Of a stretch of 64,000 nt of DNA, positions 9,139 to 18,776 are shown one piece after another. The notes beneath the pieces were generated by a model, which made no database searches, was not told the origin of the DNA, and saw nothing but the letters and a program-made list of their open reading frames with translations. The stretch covers positions 248,001-312,000 of the forward strand of contig NZ_CP042464.1 of the NCBI RefSeq assembly GCF_015074785.1. Direction: 5' to 3'. Position 1 is the stretch's first letter. Each line of letters begins with the position of its first letter. The stretch comes from Segatella copri. Lineage in GTDB: Bacteria; Bacteroidota; Bacteroidia; Bacteroidales; Bacteroidaceae. Both the position numbers and the translations under genes were made by a program.

Positions 9139-12100
9139 TTAGAATGTAACGTTAATACCACCTACGAAGGTGCGGCTCTTTGGATAAGCTGCATAATCGA
9201 TACCTGGGGTCATTGGGTTCTTCTTGGAACTTGTATCAACCTCTGGATCGTAGCCTGAGTAGTTGGTGAAGCAAAGCAGGTTGTAACCTGTGAAGTAGAT
9301 GCGTACGTTCTGCATATAGCACTTGTTTACCCACTTCTTTGGCAAGGTGTAACCCACTGTTACGTTCTGCAGACGCAGGAATGATGCATCTTCTACAGCA
9401 TAGCTGATGAGCTGCATGGTTGATACGCCTGCTGGATTGTAGATATTGGCGTTGGCATTGATCTCGTTCAAGCGGTTCATCACCTTTTCTACACCACCAT
9501 ATTCTGTGATGAGGCTAGCTGATGGGCGGCCGATGTTGTTTCCGTTGGCTGGGTCAATCCAAGTATAGCGGTTGCCTACGTTGAAATCATCTACAAGGTT
9601 ATAGTTCTTGGCTGAACCAGCGTAGAATGAGTTGGCAAGCTTGGTACCGTTCACAAGCTTATTGCCCAATGAGTAGTTGAAGAACAGGTTGAAGTCGAGG
9701 TTACCAACGTGACCGTCAAAGCCGAAACCACCTGTTGTGGTAGGTACGGTGTTGCCCAGACGCTGCTTCACTGCATCACCATTCTCATCAACTTCTACCT
9801 TGGCAACGCCTGGATAGAGGTTACCGCCGAAGAGCTTGTAGCTGTTGTCCTTTACGCCTTCTGCCAGTGCCCAAGTGCCGTTGGCTTTCAATACCAAGTC
9901 ACCCTTGCCTGTTGCTGCATCATACACGGTGTAGAAACCATTGCTCTTGTAGCCCCAAAGCTCACCGAGGCGACCGCCTTGCTCTACGCGGAAGTCTTCA
10001 TACTTGGCGATGGTAGAACCACTCCAGTTAGAACTCTGCCATGGGTTCTCCATGTTCAACTCATCAATCTTGTTCTTGTTATAAGATACGTTGAAGTTGA
10101 AGTTCAAGCCGAAGTTCTTCTTGTCTACGATTACTGCATTGAGTGCCAACTCAACACCCTTGTTAGAGGTCTTACCGAAGTTCTGGAACTGGTAAGAGTA
10201 ACCTGTGTTGGCAGGAACGATACTTTGCATCAAGAGGTCCTTGGTGGTATTCCAGTAGAAGTCCAATGTACCGCTGATGCGACCGTTGAAGAAACCGTAG
10301 TCGATACCGAAGTTACGGGTCACTGTGGTTTCCCACTTCAAGTCTGGATTATAGAGAAATTTACCATGCTCAAGCATCGAAGCTCTGTTCTCATCGAAGA
10401 ATGGAGCCTTTGATGTGTTGTCTGCCATAGAGTAGGTGGTAGTCAACAAACCAGAGTTGATACGGTTGTTACCTGCTGTACCGAAGCTCAGACGGGCCTT
10501 CAAGTTAGAAAGCCAGCTGGAAGCACCCTTCAGGAACTCCTCGTCAGACATACGCCAAGCCAAGGCTGCTGATGGGAAGATACCCCAACGGTTGTCCTTG
10601 CCAAACTTACTGGAACCATCGGCACGAACGGTAATGGTAGCCAGATACTTGTCGTTGAGTGTATAGTTGATACGGCCGAAGTAAGAGAGAATGTTCTCCT
10701 CTGCCTTGATATTACCTTCGTTTGGAAGTGCTGTACCTGCTGCTGTGTTTGCCAATACCTCGTTCAATGTGAATGAAGTAGGGAAGGCTACAGAAGTGTT
10801 GGTGCGGGTTACGTCCTGACTGCTGCTCCACTCCTGACCTACCAATACATTGATGTGGTCACGACCATGGAAAAGCTTCTTGTTGTCGTAAGTCAATGTA
10901 TTTGCGTTACGCCAGTTCTTGTTCTCCAAGCGTACGAACTGTGCCTGTGGCTGACCGTTGTAACCATACTTAGAGTTGGTAGTTGCATTAGAACCCCAAA
11001 CCTGTTCGGTATTGTTGTACTTCCAGCCATAGCCGAATTCAGAACGGAATGTGATATTTTTAAATGGCTTCCAGTTTAAGCCAACGTTGTAGTTTTGCTG
11101 GAAACGCTCCTGATACTTATAGGTATCGGTGATACGCTCTGTTGGGTTACGGCGTGTAGATGTGCTGTTCTCCTCATCATCGTCTGATGTACCAGAGAGA
11201 GGCTCTACCGGGTTCCATCTTACGGTGTTGGCAACAACTGAGTTTGCTGCACTCGACTCGTTGGTATCTGCACCACCATTCAAGCCATCCAGCTTGGTGA
11301 ATGCCATACGTCCATTGAAGTCGAGAGACAACCACTTGTTCAGGTTGGCATTAATCTTGGCGTTTACATTGTTCTTGGCGTAGCCAGAACCCTGCATGAT
11401 GCTCTTCTCGTCGTTGTGAGAGAAACCGATGTTGTACTTGATGTCCTTGGTACCACCGCTTACGTTCACATTATACTGCTTCTGGTTACCTGTACGGCCG
11501 AATACCTCATCCTGATAGTCACGTCCTTCGATAGACTTCCAGATGTCGAGGTCGTTGTAGTTACCATAGTCAGTGCTACCTAATTCATACTGATAGTATG
11601 CGTAGTCGTAAGGAGACATAGTCTTTACCAACTTAGATACTTTCTTCCAACCATAAGAAGCATTGAAGTTCACCTGAGTTTTACCCTCAGAACCGCTCTT
11701 GGTTGTTACGATGATAACACCATTGGCACCACGGGCACCATAGATAGCTGTAGAGGAAGCATCCTTCAATACGTCGATGCTCTGGATTTCGCTAGGAGCG
11801 ATGTCGCTGATAGAGCTTACTGGGAAACCGTCTACGATGTAGAGAGGAGAGTTGTCCTGTGAAAGAGAACCACCACCACGCACACGAATCTTCACGTCAG
11901 CATCTGGTGAACCTTCAGTGGTAGTGATATTTACACCCGCCATCTTACCGGTCATCGCCTCGCTTACGTTAGAAACTGGAATGTTGGCAATCTGCTTGTC
12001 GCTGATAGATGATACAGAACCTGTGAGGTCTTTCTTTCTAACAGTACCATAACCGATTACTACGACATCATTGAGGGTGGTGTTGTCATCCTCAAGCTTT

Positions 12101-12387
12101 ACATCGATTGATTCTTTACCTGCAACGCTTACTTCCTTCGCTTTCATACCGATGTATGAAATCTTCAGTTTCTTGCTTTTGCCTTTTAAGTTTACTGTGA
12201 AGTTACCGTCAATGTCGGTCACGCCACCATTGCCAGCTACACCTACCTCCATGACAGATGCGCCGATGATTGGCTCGCCCGTATTGTCAGTAACAACGCC
12301 TTTTACTGTTTGTGCAGATACACTTGTTACTACGAACATCAGTGCGCCTGCCAAAGCAATTTTCTTTTTTCTATAATTACCAGACAT
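9139..12387 (-). CDS. SusC/RagA-family TonB-linked outer-membrane transporter
   Basis: A second SusC protein of 1082 residues, clearly different from the one at 1265. It begins with a basic N-terminus and signal peptide (ending VSAQ), a carboxypeptidase-regulatory-like domain with VTDNTGEPIIGASV, the junction LNDVVVIGYGTVRKKDLTGS, a plug with SPLYIVDGFPVSSI and DVLKDASSTAIYGARGANG, and a barrel ending GGINVTF. It leads the operon susC-susD-lipoprotein (12387 to 5458). Upstream there is a TACTTTTG -7 box on the minus strand (12572-12579) with no good -33 box, and the palindromic operator at 12622-12639, so expression probably needs an activator. Having two SusC/D pairs suggests import of more than one pectin fragment. 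Confidence 0.96.
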   Translation of the reverse strand: MSGNYRKKKIALAGALMFVVTSVSAQTVKGVVTDNTGEPIIGASVMEVGVAGNGGVTDIDGNFTVNLKGKSKKLKISYIGMKAKEVSVAGKESIDVKLEDDNTTLNDVVVIGYGTVRKKDLTGSVSSISDKQIANIPVSNVSEAMTGKMAGVNITTTEGSPDADVKIRVRGGGSLSQDNSPLYIVDGFPVSSISDIAPSEIQSIDVLKDASSTAIYGARGANGVIIVTTKSGSEGKTQVNFNASYGWKKVSKLVKTMSPYDYAYYQYELGSTDYGNYNDLDIWKSIEGRDYQDEVFGRTGNQKQYNVNVSGGTKDIKYNIGFSHNDEKSIMQGSGYAKNNVNAKINANLNKWLSLDFNGRMAFTKLDGLNGGADTNESSAANSVVANTVRWNPVEPLSGTSDDDEENSTSTRRNPTERITDTYKYQERFQQNYNVGLNWKPFKNITFRSEFGYGWKYNNTEQVWGSNATTNSKYGYNGQPQAQFVRLENKNWRNANTLTYDNKKLFHGRDHINVLVGQEWSSSQDVTRTNTSVAFPTSFTLNEVLANTAAGTALPNEGNIKAEENILSYFGRINYTLNDKYLATITVRADGSSKFGKDNRWGIFPSAALAWRMSDEEFLKGASSWLSNLKARLSFGTAGNNRINSGLLTTTYSMADNTSKAPFFDENRASMLEHGKFLYNPDLKWETTVTRNFGIDYGFFNGRISGTLDFYWNTTKDLLMQSIVPANTGYSYQFQNFGKTSNKGVELALNAVIVDKKNFGLNFNFNVSYNKNKIDELNMENPWQSSNWSGSTIAKYEDFRVEQGGRLGELWGYKSNGFYTVYDAATGKGDLVLKANGTWALAEGVKDNSYKLFGGNLYPGVAKVEVDENGDAVKQRLGNTVPTTTGGFGFDGHVGNLDFNLFFNYSLGNKLVNGTKLANSFYAGSAKNYNLVDDFNVGNRYTWIDPANGNNIGRPSASLITEYGGVEKVMNRLNEINANANIYNPAGVSTMQLISYAVEDASFLRLQNVTVGYTLPKKWVNKCYMQNVRIYFTGYNLLCFTNYSGYDPEVDTSSKKNPMTPGIDYAAYPKSRTFVGGINVTF

Positions 12388-12621
12388 ACACTTTAGGTTT
12401 AGATAAAACTTATTCTAAATTACTAATATTCTAATGTTTTTTCTTAATGTTTTTAAGTAGAATTCCAGTTCTGAGCAGATGCTTGCTGAAGGGATGTTCC
12501 TCTTGGAACCCGAAGGCTCCGATGGGGCTACCTAGATGCGTAGCAATAGCTAAGTCGTGGTTTTCTTGTTGCAAAAGTATATAAAAAATATGAGAATATA
12601 GGTATATTGGGGGTAAAAAAT

Positions 12622-12639
12622 TACGTAAACGTTTACAGA
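12622..12639. promoter_or_regulatory. Palindromic operator B upstream of the second susC (site 2 of 4)
   Basis: TACGTAAACGTTTACAGA contains the perfect 12-bp palindrome GTAAACGTTTAC centred at 12630/12631. The centre is 55 bp upstream of the -7 box at 12572-12579. It is the most symmetrical of the four sites. Apart from this site, the -7 box and the terminator at 12724, the 12388-12820 gap shows nothing coding. Confidence 0.78.
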
Positions 12640-12723
12640 TTTTTGCGTAAATACTATGTTTCTTACATTTCGATGGTCTGTTTTCTCAGTTCCCGTTTTT
12701 GCTGTTTCGGGAGTTGAGGGAAC

Positions 12724-12775
12724 AAAAAAAGTGCAATATCCGGCACCCTTCTGAAAGAGGATGGGGATATTGCAC
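12724..12775 (-). terminator. Intrinsic terminator of the pectinesterase gene
   Basis: On the minus strand GTGCAATATCC (12775 down to 12765) pairs with GGATATTGCAC and is followed by seven Ts (A-run at 12724-12730). It lies about 45 bp beyond the stop of the gene at 12821. The stem shares the word GTGCAAT with the terminator at 5386. Confidence 0.85.
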
Positions 12776-12820
12776 TCCGAATATTATCTGTCAATCTAAT
12801 TACTTATGGTCTCTGTTTCT

Positions 12821-15800
12821 TTACTTTACGATGACCTTGCTTGTCTTCTTGCTGCCATCTGCCAGGGTCTTCACAATGATGTTGATACCCTTCTGAAGAT
12901 TTGAGAGCTGGGTGCCGTCGGCTGCATAGATGGCGGTCTTGATGACTGCAGCATCTGTAGCTGCGGCGATATTGCGGATGCCGGTGCCCTGACCAACAAC
13001 TGTAGCTTCGCTCAAACCGCCCATCTCGTTGGCTGCACGTACGCTCCATGTTGCAGAGGCGTCATCAACGATATAGCTAGGAGTGATGGTGACGTCTACT
13101 ACCTTGCCGTTCTTGCATACTGCCCAGAGAAGCGCGTAGTCGTTATTGTCCCAAGCGAGGGTTGTGCCGTTCAACTTTACGTTGGTTGGAGCTGAAGCCT
13201 GCTCGGTAGCTGCAGTTGGATCCCAGTCATCATCCTGACCCATTACAGTTTCAATGGTGTAGGTTGCTGCTTCCTCTGCTGTGAGGATAGGGTCTCCTGC
13301 TGTTTCATTACGACGGTTTACATAATTGTCACCATCCTTTGAGTCGTAGGCATCATAAACTTTCTTTCTGTCCTTGAGGTCAACTACGCTACCTGTTGAT
13401 GTGTATGAGTTGTATTCAGCGAAACGCTTAGGGTAACCGCCACTCATCTCGTTCCATCCTGCTGCTGATGGGATAGCTTCCATCTTGGTGTCGATGTAGA
13501 GTGCAATAGGTGTGCCTTTGCCCCATGGACGTCCCAAGGTGTAGTTACCATTCAGGTCTTTTGCCTCAGTAGCATCCTTGATGGTACAGTCTTTGAAGAT
13601 GTAGCCATACTTCTTAGGCTGAGAAGGAACTGCGAGATAGCCTCCCTTTTCACAGATCCAGAGTTCTACATTATTATAATATACATCACCCTTACCGCAG
13701 AGGTAGTCGGTACGACCACGAAGGATTCCGTCTTCGAAGTAGAATTTACCGTTCTGGTTGTTTGATACGTAGGTGTCCTGGTAAGCCCAGAGGCTTACGT
13801 TCTTACAGATGGTCTTGTTGCTCTGGTCGTTGAGTACGATGTCGCGACCTTTGGCATCACCCATACTGCTGTACATCTTCAGATCCTGGAAATAGGTGTT
13901 TGTTGCTCCCTTCTGCAAGCAGAGTACGTCACCCTTGCCGATACCTTCCAATACGTTGGCTGATTGGCCTGAGTTTGGAACGGTGTTGGTCAGTGAGGTG
14001 TTGTCCATGCCTTCACCAATGATTGATACGTTTGGCGTATTCATATAGGTGGTTGGGTTAGCATAACTCTTGCCGTCGCTACCTGTTACCTTACTCTTCT
14101 CGTCTGCAGGAATCTTGTAGTCGCCCTGTTTGATGAAGATGCGGAAACGCTTGCTGGTATCTGTACGCTTAGCTGCTGCATCAAGTGCTGCCTTGAAGTC
14201 TCCGTCGGTTGGTACGATGAAGTCGTAGAGTGCCTTGGTTACAGCTGGCTTGGTCTTGGTAGTGAAGTTCAGAACGATTTCCTGGTCTGTGGCATTGTCT
14301 GTCAAATCGGCTACCGAACCTGCAGCGAGTTTGAAGGTATAAGCCGTAGCGTAGTTCAAACCTTTGTATGCAAAGGTGATGGTCTTGCCGGATACTGCTC
14401 CTTCAATCTTTTGTGTGCCGAGTGTAGCGGCTGCGTTGCCGGTGAGTTTTACCTTCTCATCGAAAGTCAATACAATCTTGCCGTTGGCAGATGCGTTAGT
14501 TGCGCCTTCTGCTGGTACGGTGTTTACGAGTACAGGTGCCTTGCCGTCGTTTACGAGCTGGGCAGTACCTGTGATATAGATACCTGCTATTGCAATTCCG
14601 TCGTTGTTGCCTGTTGTTCCCTTGATAGAAGAAGTCTTGTCGGCAATCCAGCGGATGTATACTTCTGCCTTGTTGTTGGCATCGGATGGGAGAGTGAACT
14701 CTCCGTCTGTCCAGGCTTTGGCTCCTGGCATCTTGATGGCACCTACTTTGGTCCAGACGGTGCCGTTGAGAGAGTATTCTACATTATATGTTTCGTATGC
14801 GTTATAATTGTAGAGCATGCTGCTCTTTACCTTGATGTCGGTAAAGGCTGTTGCGTTGACCTTGGTTTGCCAGTAGGTCTCACCCAGTGGCTTGGTTTTC
14901 TTGGAGGTCCAGTTTACTGCTGCATTCTTTCCTTCGTAGCCGCCAGCACTGTTGCTCTTGTCGAGCCAACCGTATGTATTTCCGTCTGCATCGCGTAGGA
15001 TGAGCTGGTCTACATCGTTGTCTTCTGCAGCGAAGTCTGCTGTACGACCTTCTCTTGCTGACTTATAGAAGTCCCAGCCTGCGATGAAGTCTTTTGCAGA
15101 ATATGCAGCAGTGAATGACTGGTCGGCGTTCATGTTTATTTTGCGTTCTGCTCCTGTTTCACCATCATTCCAGTTGGTAAAGGTGAGGATGTCGTTGCTG
15201 CTGGCTGTGAGGGTTACTTCTGTTCCCTCTTCATACATGTTCTTTCCTTCAACAACGGTTGGGACAGGAGAGGCACTTATCATATAGTCTTTTGCTCCAC
15301 CTTCAACCTTGTAATTCAATGCGTAGGTGTTTATCTTCTCAAAGTTTGCCTTCAATGCTGTGTTGGCAGAGATAGAGAAGGTGTATGCTTCATCTGTAGA
15401 TACCACCTGGTTGTTGGCATCTGTCCAGTTGACAAACTTGTAGCCGAAATTCTTTGTTGCTGTTACGGTGATTGATGTCTCTGCATCAAATACGGTTCCT
15501 GCAGGAGATACTTTGACTGTTCCTGCTCCTACGGTTGAAACGGCAGCCGACAGGGTGTACTGTTCAACCTGCTGAACGGTTCCGTTCAAGAGACCATTGA
15601 TGTGTACATCGGCAAAGCCTTGCTCCTTAGTAGAGCCAACGCCGACGGTGCAACTTAGCGTGAAGCCTTCAGCTGATGTCAGTTGGGCTTGCTGCTCGGC
15701 AGTGAGCTGGATGACGATATGGTTGGTCAGGTTTTCATTTTTCGAAAACTTGTCAGTCTCTGTTGTCTTGCTCTCTCTTAATGCCGTGAAATTACCCAAG

Positions 15801-16222
15801 TCTACAGAAGTTCCGTCGCTAAGTTTTGCGGTTACGGTTACTCCATTTTCTGAATCTGTACCGAATCGGTTTACATAGGTACTGATAGATGTTGGGGTGA
15901 ATGTAAGACCCTTGCTTGGTTTAACGGTCCATTCTACGGCTTTTGTTGAACCAACAGGTCTGAAACCTGCCATGACCATCTGGTTTCCGTCTTTGTCTTT
16001 TGTAGTCTGTGATGTCTTGAGAAAATACTTCAAGTCACCGGTGTTTACGGAAACCAGACTGAAACCATTTTCTGGTGATTTAGTGTACTGCGTAGCGTAG
16101 TTGTCGTCATTAAACGGCCATGAAACGCTAGCTTCTTCGTTCTGGTAGGTTTGCGCATTTGCCACTACCATAACAAACAGGGCAATGAGTGAGAGCCCAA
16201 ATCTGAGTAGATTCTTTTTCAT
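12821..16222 (-). CDS. Large multi-domain secreted pectin methylesterase (CE8)
   Basis: A secreted 1133-residue enzyme predicted to remove methyl esters from homogalacturonan. After a signal peptide (ending ANAQ) come an all-beta N-terminal region, two tandem domains of the W-D-N repeat type (about 215-372, FVNWTDANNQ and FTNWNDGET), a carbohydrate-binding-like region, an Ig-like Big_5 domain (about 550-650, LVNTVPAEGAT) and the CE8 beta-helix (about 665-1000). CE8 signatures are YQDTYVSNN (about 815), GRTDYLCGKG (about 838) and LGRPWG (about 895), giving the two Asp and the Arg of the active site. The C-terminus (AIYAADGTQLSNLQKGINII) resembles a type A sorting domain. It is a single-gene unit with its own operator (16352-16369) and terminator. 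Confidence 0.9.
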   Translation of the reverse strand: MKKNLLRFGLSLIALFVMVVANAQTYQNEEASVSWPFNDDNYATQYTKSPENGFSLVSVNTGDLKYFLKTSQTTKDKDGNQMVMAGFRPVGSTKAVEWTVKPSKGLTFTPTSISTYVNRFGTDSENGVTVTAKLSDGTSVDLGNFTALRESKTTETDKFSKNENLTNHIVIQLTAEQQAQLTSAEGFTLSCTVGVGSTKEQGFADVHINGLLNGTVQQVEQYTLSAAVSTVGAGTVKVSPAGTVFDAETSITVTATKNFGYKFVNWTDANNQVVSTDEAYTFSISANTALKANFEKINTYALNYKVEGGAKDYMISASPVPTVVEGKNMYEEGTEVTLTASSNDILTFTNWNDGETGAERKINMNADQSFTAAYSAKDFIAGWDFYKSAREGRTADFAAEDNDVDQLILRDADGNTYGWLDKSNSAGGYEGKNAAVNWTSKKTKPLGETYWQTKVNATAFTDIKVKSSMLYNYNAYETYNVEYSLNGTVWTKVGAIKMPGAKAWTDGEFTLPSDANNKAEVYIRWIADKTSSIKGTTGNNDGIAIAGIYITGTAQLVNDGKAPVLVNTVPAEGATNASANGKIVLTFDEKVKLTGNAAATLGTQKIEGAVSGKTITFAYKGLNYATAYTFKLAAGSVADLTDNATDQEIVLNFTTKTKPAVTKALYDFIVPTDGDFKAALDAAAKRTDTSKRFRIFIKQGDYKIPADEKSKVTGSDGKSYANPTTYMNTPNVSIIGEGMDNTSLTNTVPNSGQSANVLEGIGKGDVLCLQKGATNTYFQDLKMYSSMGDAKGRDIVLNDQSNKTICKNVSLWAYQDTYVSNNQNGKFYFEDGILRGRTDYLCGKGDVYYNNVELWICEKGGYLAVPSQPKKYGYIFKDCTIKDATEAKDLNGNYTLGRPWGKGTPIALYIDTKMEAIPSAAGWNEMSGGYPKRFAEYNSYTSTGSVVDLKDRKKVYDAYDSKDGDNYVNRRNETAGDPILTAEEAATYTIETVMGQDDDWDPTAATEQASAPTNVKLNGTTLAWDNNDYALLWAVCKNGKVVDVTITPSYIVDDASATWSVRAANEMGGLSEATVVGQGTGIRNIAAATDAAVIKTAIYAADGTQLSNLQKGINIIVKTLADGSKKTSKVIVK

Positions 16223-16351
16223 TTGTTTGCCTTTTAGGTTGTTATACTTATTATAATTTTTATTTTCAGTTTATATTTTAAGTTTATTGTTGCAAAATTA
16301 CACTTATTATTTCTATTTAAGAACTTTTTGTTTCAATTTTGTTGTAAAAGC

Positions 16352-16369
16352 TACGCAATCGTTTTCGTA
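16352..16369. promoter_or_regulatory. Palindromic operator C upstream of the CE8 gene (site 3 of 4)
   Basis: TACGCAATCGTTTTCGTA differs from site D (17890) at one base of 18. The centre at 16360/16361 is 64 bp upstream of the minus-strand -7 box TAATTTTG (16293-16300), about one helical turn further than at sites A and B. No good -33 box accompanies that -7 box. Confidence 0.75.
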
Positions 16370-16391
16370 CATTTCCGCCTTTTTATCTCTT

Positions 16392-16422
16392 TTTGCCAAA
16401 TGAGAATTAAGTCGTACTTTTG
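16392..16422 (+). promoter_or_regulatory. Bacteroidetes-type promoter for the decayed ATPase gene
   Basis: TTTG at 16392-16395, 19 bases, then TACTTTTG at 16415-16422 match the -33/-7 consensus exactly. The gene starts 150 bp downstream at 16573. Nothing else recognisable lies between them. Confidence 0.7.
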
Positions 16423-16572
16423 CAGGCAAAAACAAACTACTAAACTTTAGTAAGGTATATAGAGGGTGCTTTCATTTCTTGATAAGTGAAAGTTAAGTTA
16501 TTTGATTTTTTCTTTGGTTAATTCAGATTTTCTTTGTAATTTAGCCGCGCAAAACGTAAAGCATGTAGGAAT

Positions 16573-17773
16573 ATGGTAAAAATAGTAAATAAATATCCTG
16601 TAGGAATTCAGACTTTTGAAGAAATTCGCGAGAAAGGTTATCTCTATGTAGATAAGACCAAATACATCGTGGATTTCAGAGAAAAAGGTATGAAGTATGT
16701 CTTTCTGAGTCGTCCAAGACGATTCGGAAAGTCGCTTTTTGCCTCTACTCTTCAAGCTTATTTCGAGGGTAGAAAGGAACTCTTCGAGGGATTGGCAATA
16801 GCTGATTATGAGAAGGAATGGGTGAAGCATCCTGTGCTTCATTTTGATATGAGCGGTGCCAAGCACTTTGATGCTGATGCCTTGAACAGTTATCTGAATC
16901 TACAGCTTTTGCCCTATGAAAAGCTATACGGTAAGGGAGAAGGTGAAAAATATCCTAATGAAAGACTGGATGGTATCGTAAAGCGTGCTTATGAGCAAAC
17001 GGGCGAAAAGGCGGTTGTCATCATCGATGAATATGATGCCCCATTGCTGGATGTGGTACATGAGAAGGAGAACCTGCAGCCCCTCCGCCGCATCATGCAG
17101 AACTTCTACAGTCCTCTGAAAAAGCTCGACCCATATCTGGAGTTTACCTTCATTACGGGTATCACCAAGTTCTCGCAGCTCAGCATCTTCAGCGAGCTGA
17201 ATAACCTCGATAACATCAGTATGTTCGACCAGTATTCGGCTATCTGCGGTATCAGCAAGAAGGAACTTACCACTCAGATGAAACAGGATATAGAGGCATT
17301 GGGAGAAGACCTGGGTATGACGTATGAGGAGTGCCTGGCAGAGCTGACAAGATTCTACGACGGCTATCATTTCAGTAAGAAATCTGAAGATGTATTCAAT
17401 CCGTTCAGCCTGGTAAAGGCACTGAATGCACGGGATATTGCTCCTTACTGGTTTTCCGATTTATACATCCATAAAACAGTAAATGAGTACCTTTGTAATT
17501 TTGATGTTGCTAAGAATTATAATATTGGGGATTTGCCTGAAATTCCTTTTGGGGAGTCAGACATAATTCCTTTCCTTTATCAATTTGGAATTCTCTCAAT
17601 AAAAAAATATAACCCTATTATTGGAGTATATACTATAGGTGTACCTAATGATGATATTCGAAAAGGGATATCTGATTCCATATTCTGCTGATGGTAAACG
17701 CTTGTTCAAAATTGGTGTTAATTACGATAGTAATCAGCGGACAATTAGTGATTGGAAGATAAAGGAAGGATAA
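16573..17773 (+). pseudogene. AAA-ATPase-like/PD-(D/E)XK family protein, broken by a deletion and a frameshift
   Basis: The open frame to 17691 encodes 372 residues of the AAA-ATPase-like family common in Bacteroidetes: a P-loop region ([11 protein letters not shown]), an acidic Walker-B-like [13 protein letters not shown] and the sensor-like [12 protein letters not shown]. Family members are usually near 500-580 residues with a C-terminal nuclease-like domain. Here the frame ends at [14 protein letters not shown]. In the next frame the sequence continues [18 protein letters not shown] to WKIKEG and a stop at 17771-17773, which is the family's usual C-terminal tail. A frameshift near the AAAAGGG run at about 17660 and loss of most of the nuclease-like domain are therefore both apparent. 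The native role of these proteins is poorly known. Confidence 0.8.
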
Positions 17774-17801
17774 AATACTGTACTTTAGTATATAGTTCTG
17801 C

Positions 17802-17840
17802 AACGGGCTGAAGGGACTGCTATCTCTTCAGCCCGTTTGG
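17802..17840 (+). terminator. Intrinsic terminator after the ATPase pseudogene
   Basis: AACGGGCTGAAG (17802-17813) pairs with CTTCAGCCCGTT (17826-17837). The following T-run is short. Confidence 0.6.
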
Positions 17841-17889
17841 TGTCTGCTAGCTAAAACTCTCTTATATTCTGGTACTTGACGTTTGAATT

Positions 17890-17907
17890 TACGTAATCGT
17901 TTTCGTA
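17890..17907. promoter_or_regulatory. Palindromic operator D upstream of the small secreted protein gene (site 4 of 4)
   Basis: TACGTAATCGTTTTCGTA is 17/18 identical to site C. The centre at 17898/17899 is 64 bp upstream of the plus-strand -7 box TAAATTTG (17959-17966), the same spacing as at site C. The -33 position reads only TCTG. Confidence 0.76.
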
Positions 17908-18052
17908 GTTTTAGCTCATTTTGGTTCAAATTTTTCTGAGATTCTCAAAATGATTTGCTAAATTTGCCAACGAAACAAAAGTAAATGAAGCAAACTAAAA
18001 TAAAGTTATTCTGCAACTAATTAATAATATATAAACTTAAAATAAAACGATT

Positions 18053-18754
18053 ATGAAGAAATTCTTTACTCTTATCGCAGCCGTAGCTTTGGCTGCTAGT
18101 GTTAATGCTCAGGGAACTTATGCTGTGCAGGTAGGTGACAAGGTAAATGCTGGTGATAAGATTACGTCAGTAAAAAATGTCACTTTGACTTATATGGAGA
18201 ATGCTGGTACTGCTTTTGCAGATGGTAAGGCTATCGATAATTGGGCTGATGGTGATTTTACTGCTTACGTATGTGGTAAGAACAATGGTAAGTTGGTGAA
18301 AGGAGCTGAGCCAACTGGATGTGTTTATAAGTTCGAGACTGCAAATGCAGGAACTTTAACTGTAGCTATACAGATGGGAGCAACTAAAGGTTTCCATATT
18401 TTGGATGCTGATTTTGCTGAGGTGACTCCTGCTTCTTATAATTTGCCAAGCGCAAAGGATGGTGAATCTCAGAAATTCACACTGAACGAGAAAAATGAAA
18501 ATATTATTGCCGCAAAGTCTAATGGTATAGTAACCTTCAACGTTGCTGCTGGTGGTACATACTATGTGCTTGCTGCAGGTACTAGAATGGGCTTCTTTGG
18601 CTTTAAGTATACGATAGGCACTAGCACCGGCATTTCTTCTGTAAACGCTGCCGCAGCCAAGAAGAATGGTAAGACCTATAACATGGCTGGTCAGGAGGTT
18701 TCTTCTTCTGCCAAGGGTATTGTTATCAAGAACGGTAAGAAGTATGTAAAGTAA
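18053..18754 (+). CDS. Small secreted protein with C-terminal sorting-like tail, co-regulated with pectin genes
   Basis: A 233-residue secreted protein whose function I do not recognise. A signal peptide (MKKFFTLIAAVALAASVNAQ) is followed by about 170 residues of beta-rich sequence, then a linker (GISSVNAAAAKKNG) and a tail YNMAGQEVSS-KGIVIKNGKKYVK of the kind seen at the end of many Prevotella secreted proteins, similar to type A (Por) sorting signals. The central part could be a jelly-roll carbohydrate-binding domain, but no catalytic motif is visible. Its promoter carries operator D, nearly identical to the pectinesterase operator C, so it very probably belongs to the same regulon. It stands alone between the ATPase pseudogene and the convergent PL1 gene. 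Confidence 0.85.
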   Translation: MKKFFTLIAAVALAASVNAQGTYAVQVGDKVNAGDKITSVKNVTLTYMENAGTAFADGKAIDNWADGDFTAYVCGKNNGKLVKGAEPTGCVYKFETANAGTLTVAIQMGATKGFHILDADFAEVTPASYNLPSAKDGESQKFTLNEKNENIIAAKSNGIVTFNVAAGGTYYVLAAGTRMGFFGFKYTIGTSTGISSVNAAAAKKNGKTYNMAGQEVSSSAKGIVIKNGKKYVK

Positions 18755-18776
18755 CAGATTGTGTAAACAGATAAAA

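Noticed and set aside
12821..12960. Firm assignment of a type IX secretion signal to the CE8, PL1 and small secreted proteins.
   Set aside because: The tails look similar to type A sorting domains, but no secretion-system gene is in the window to support it.
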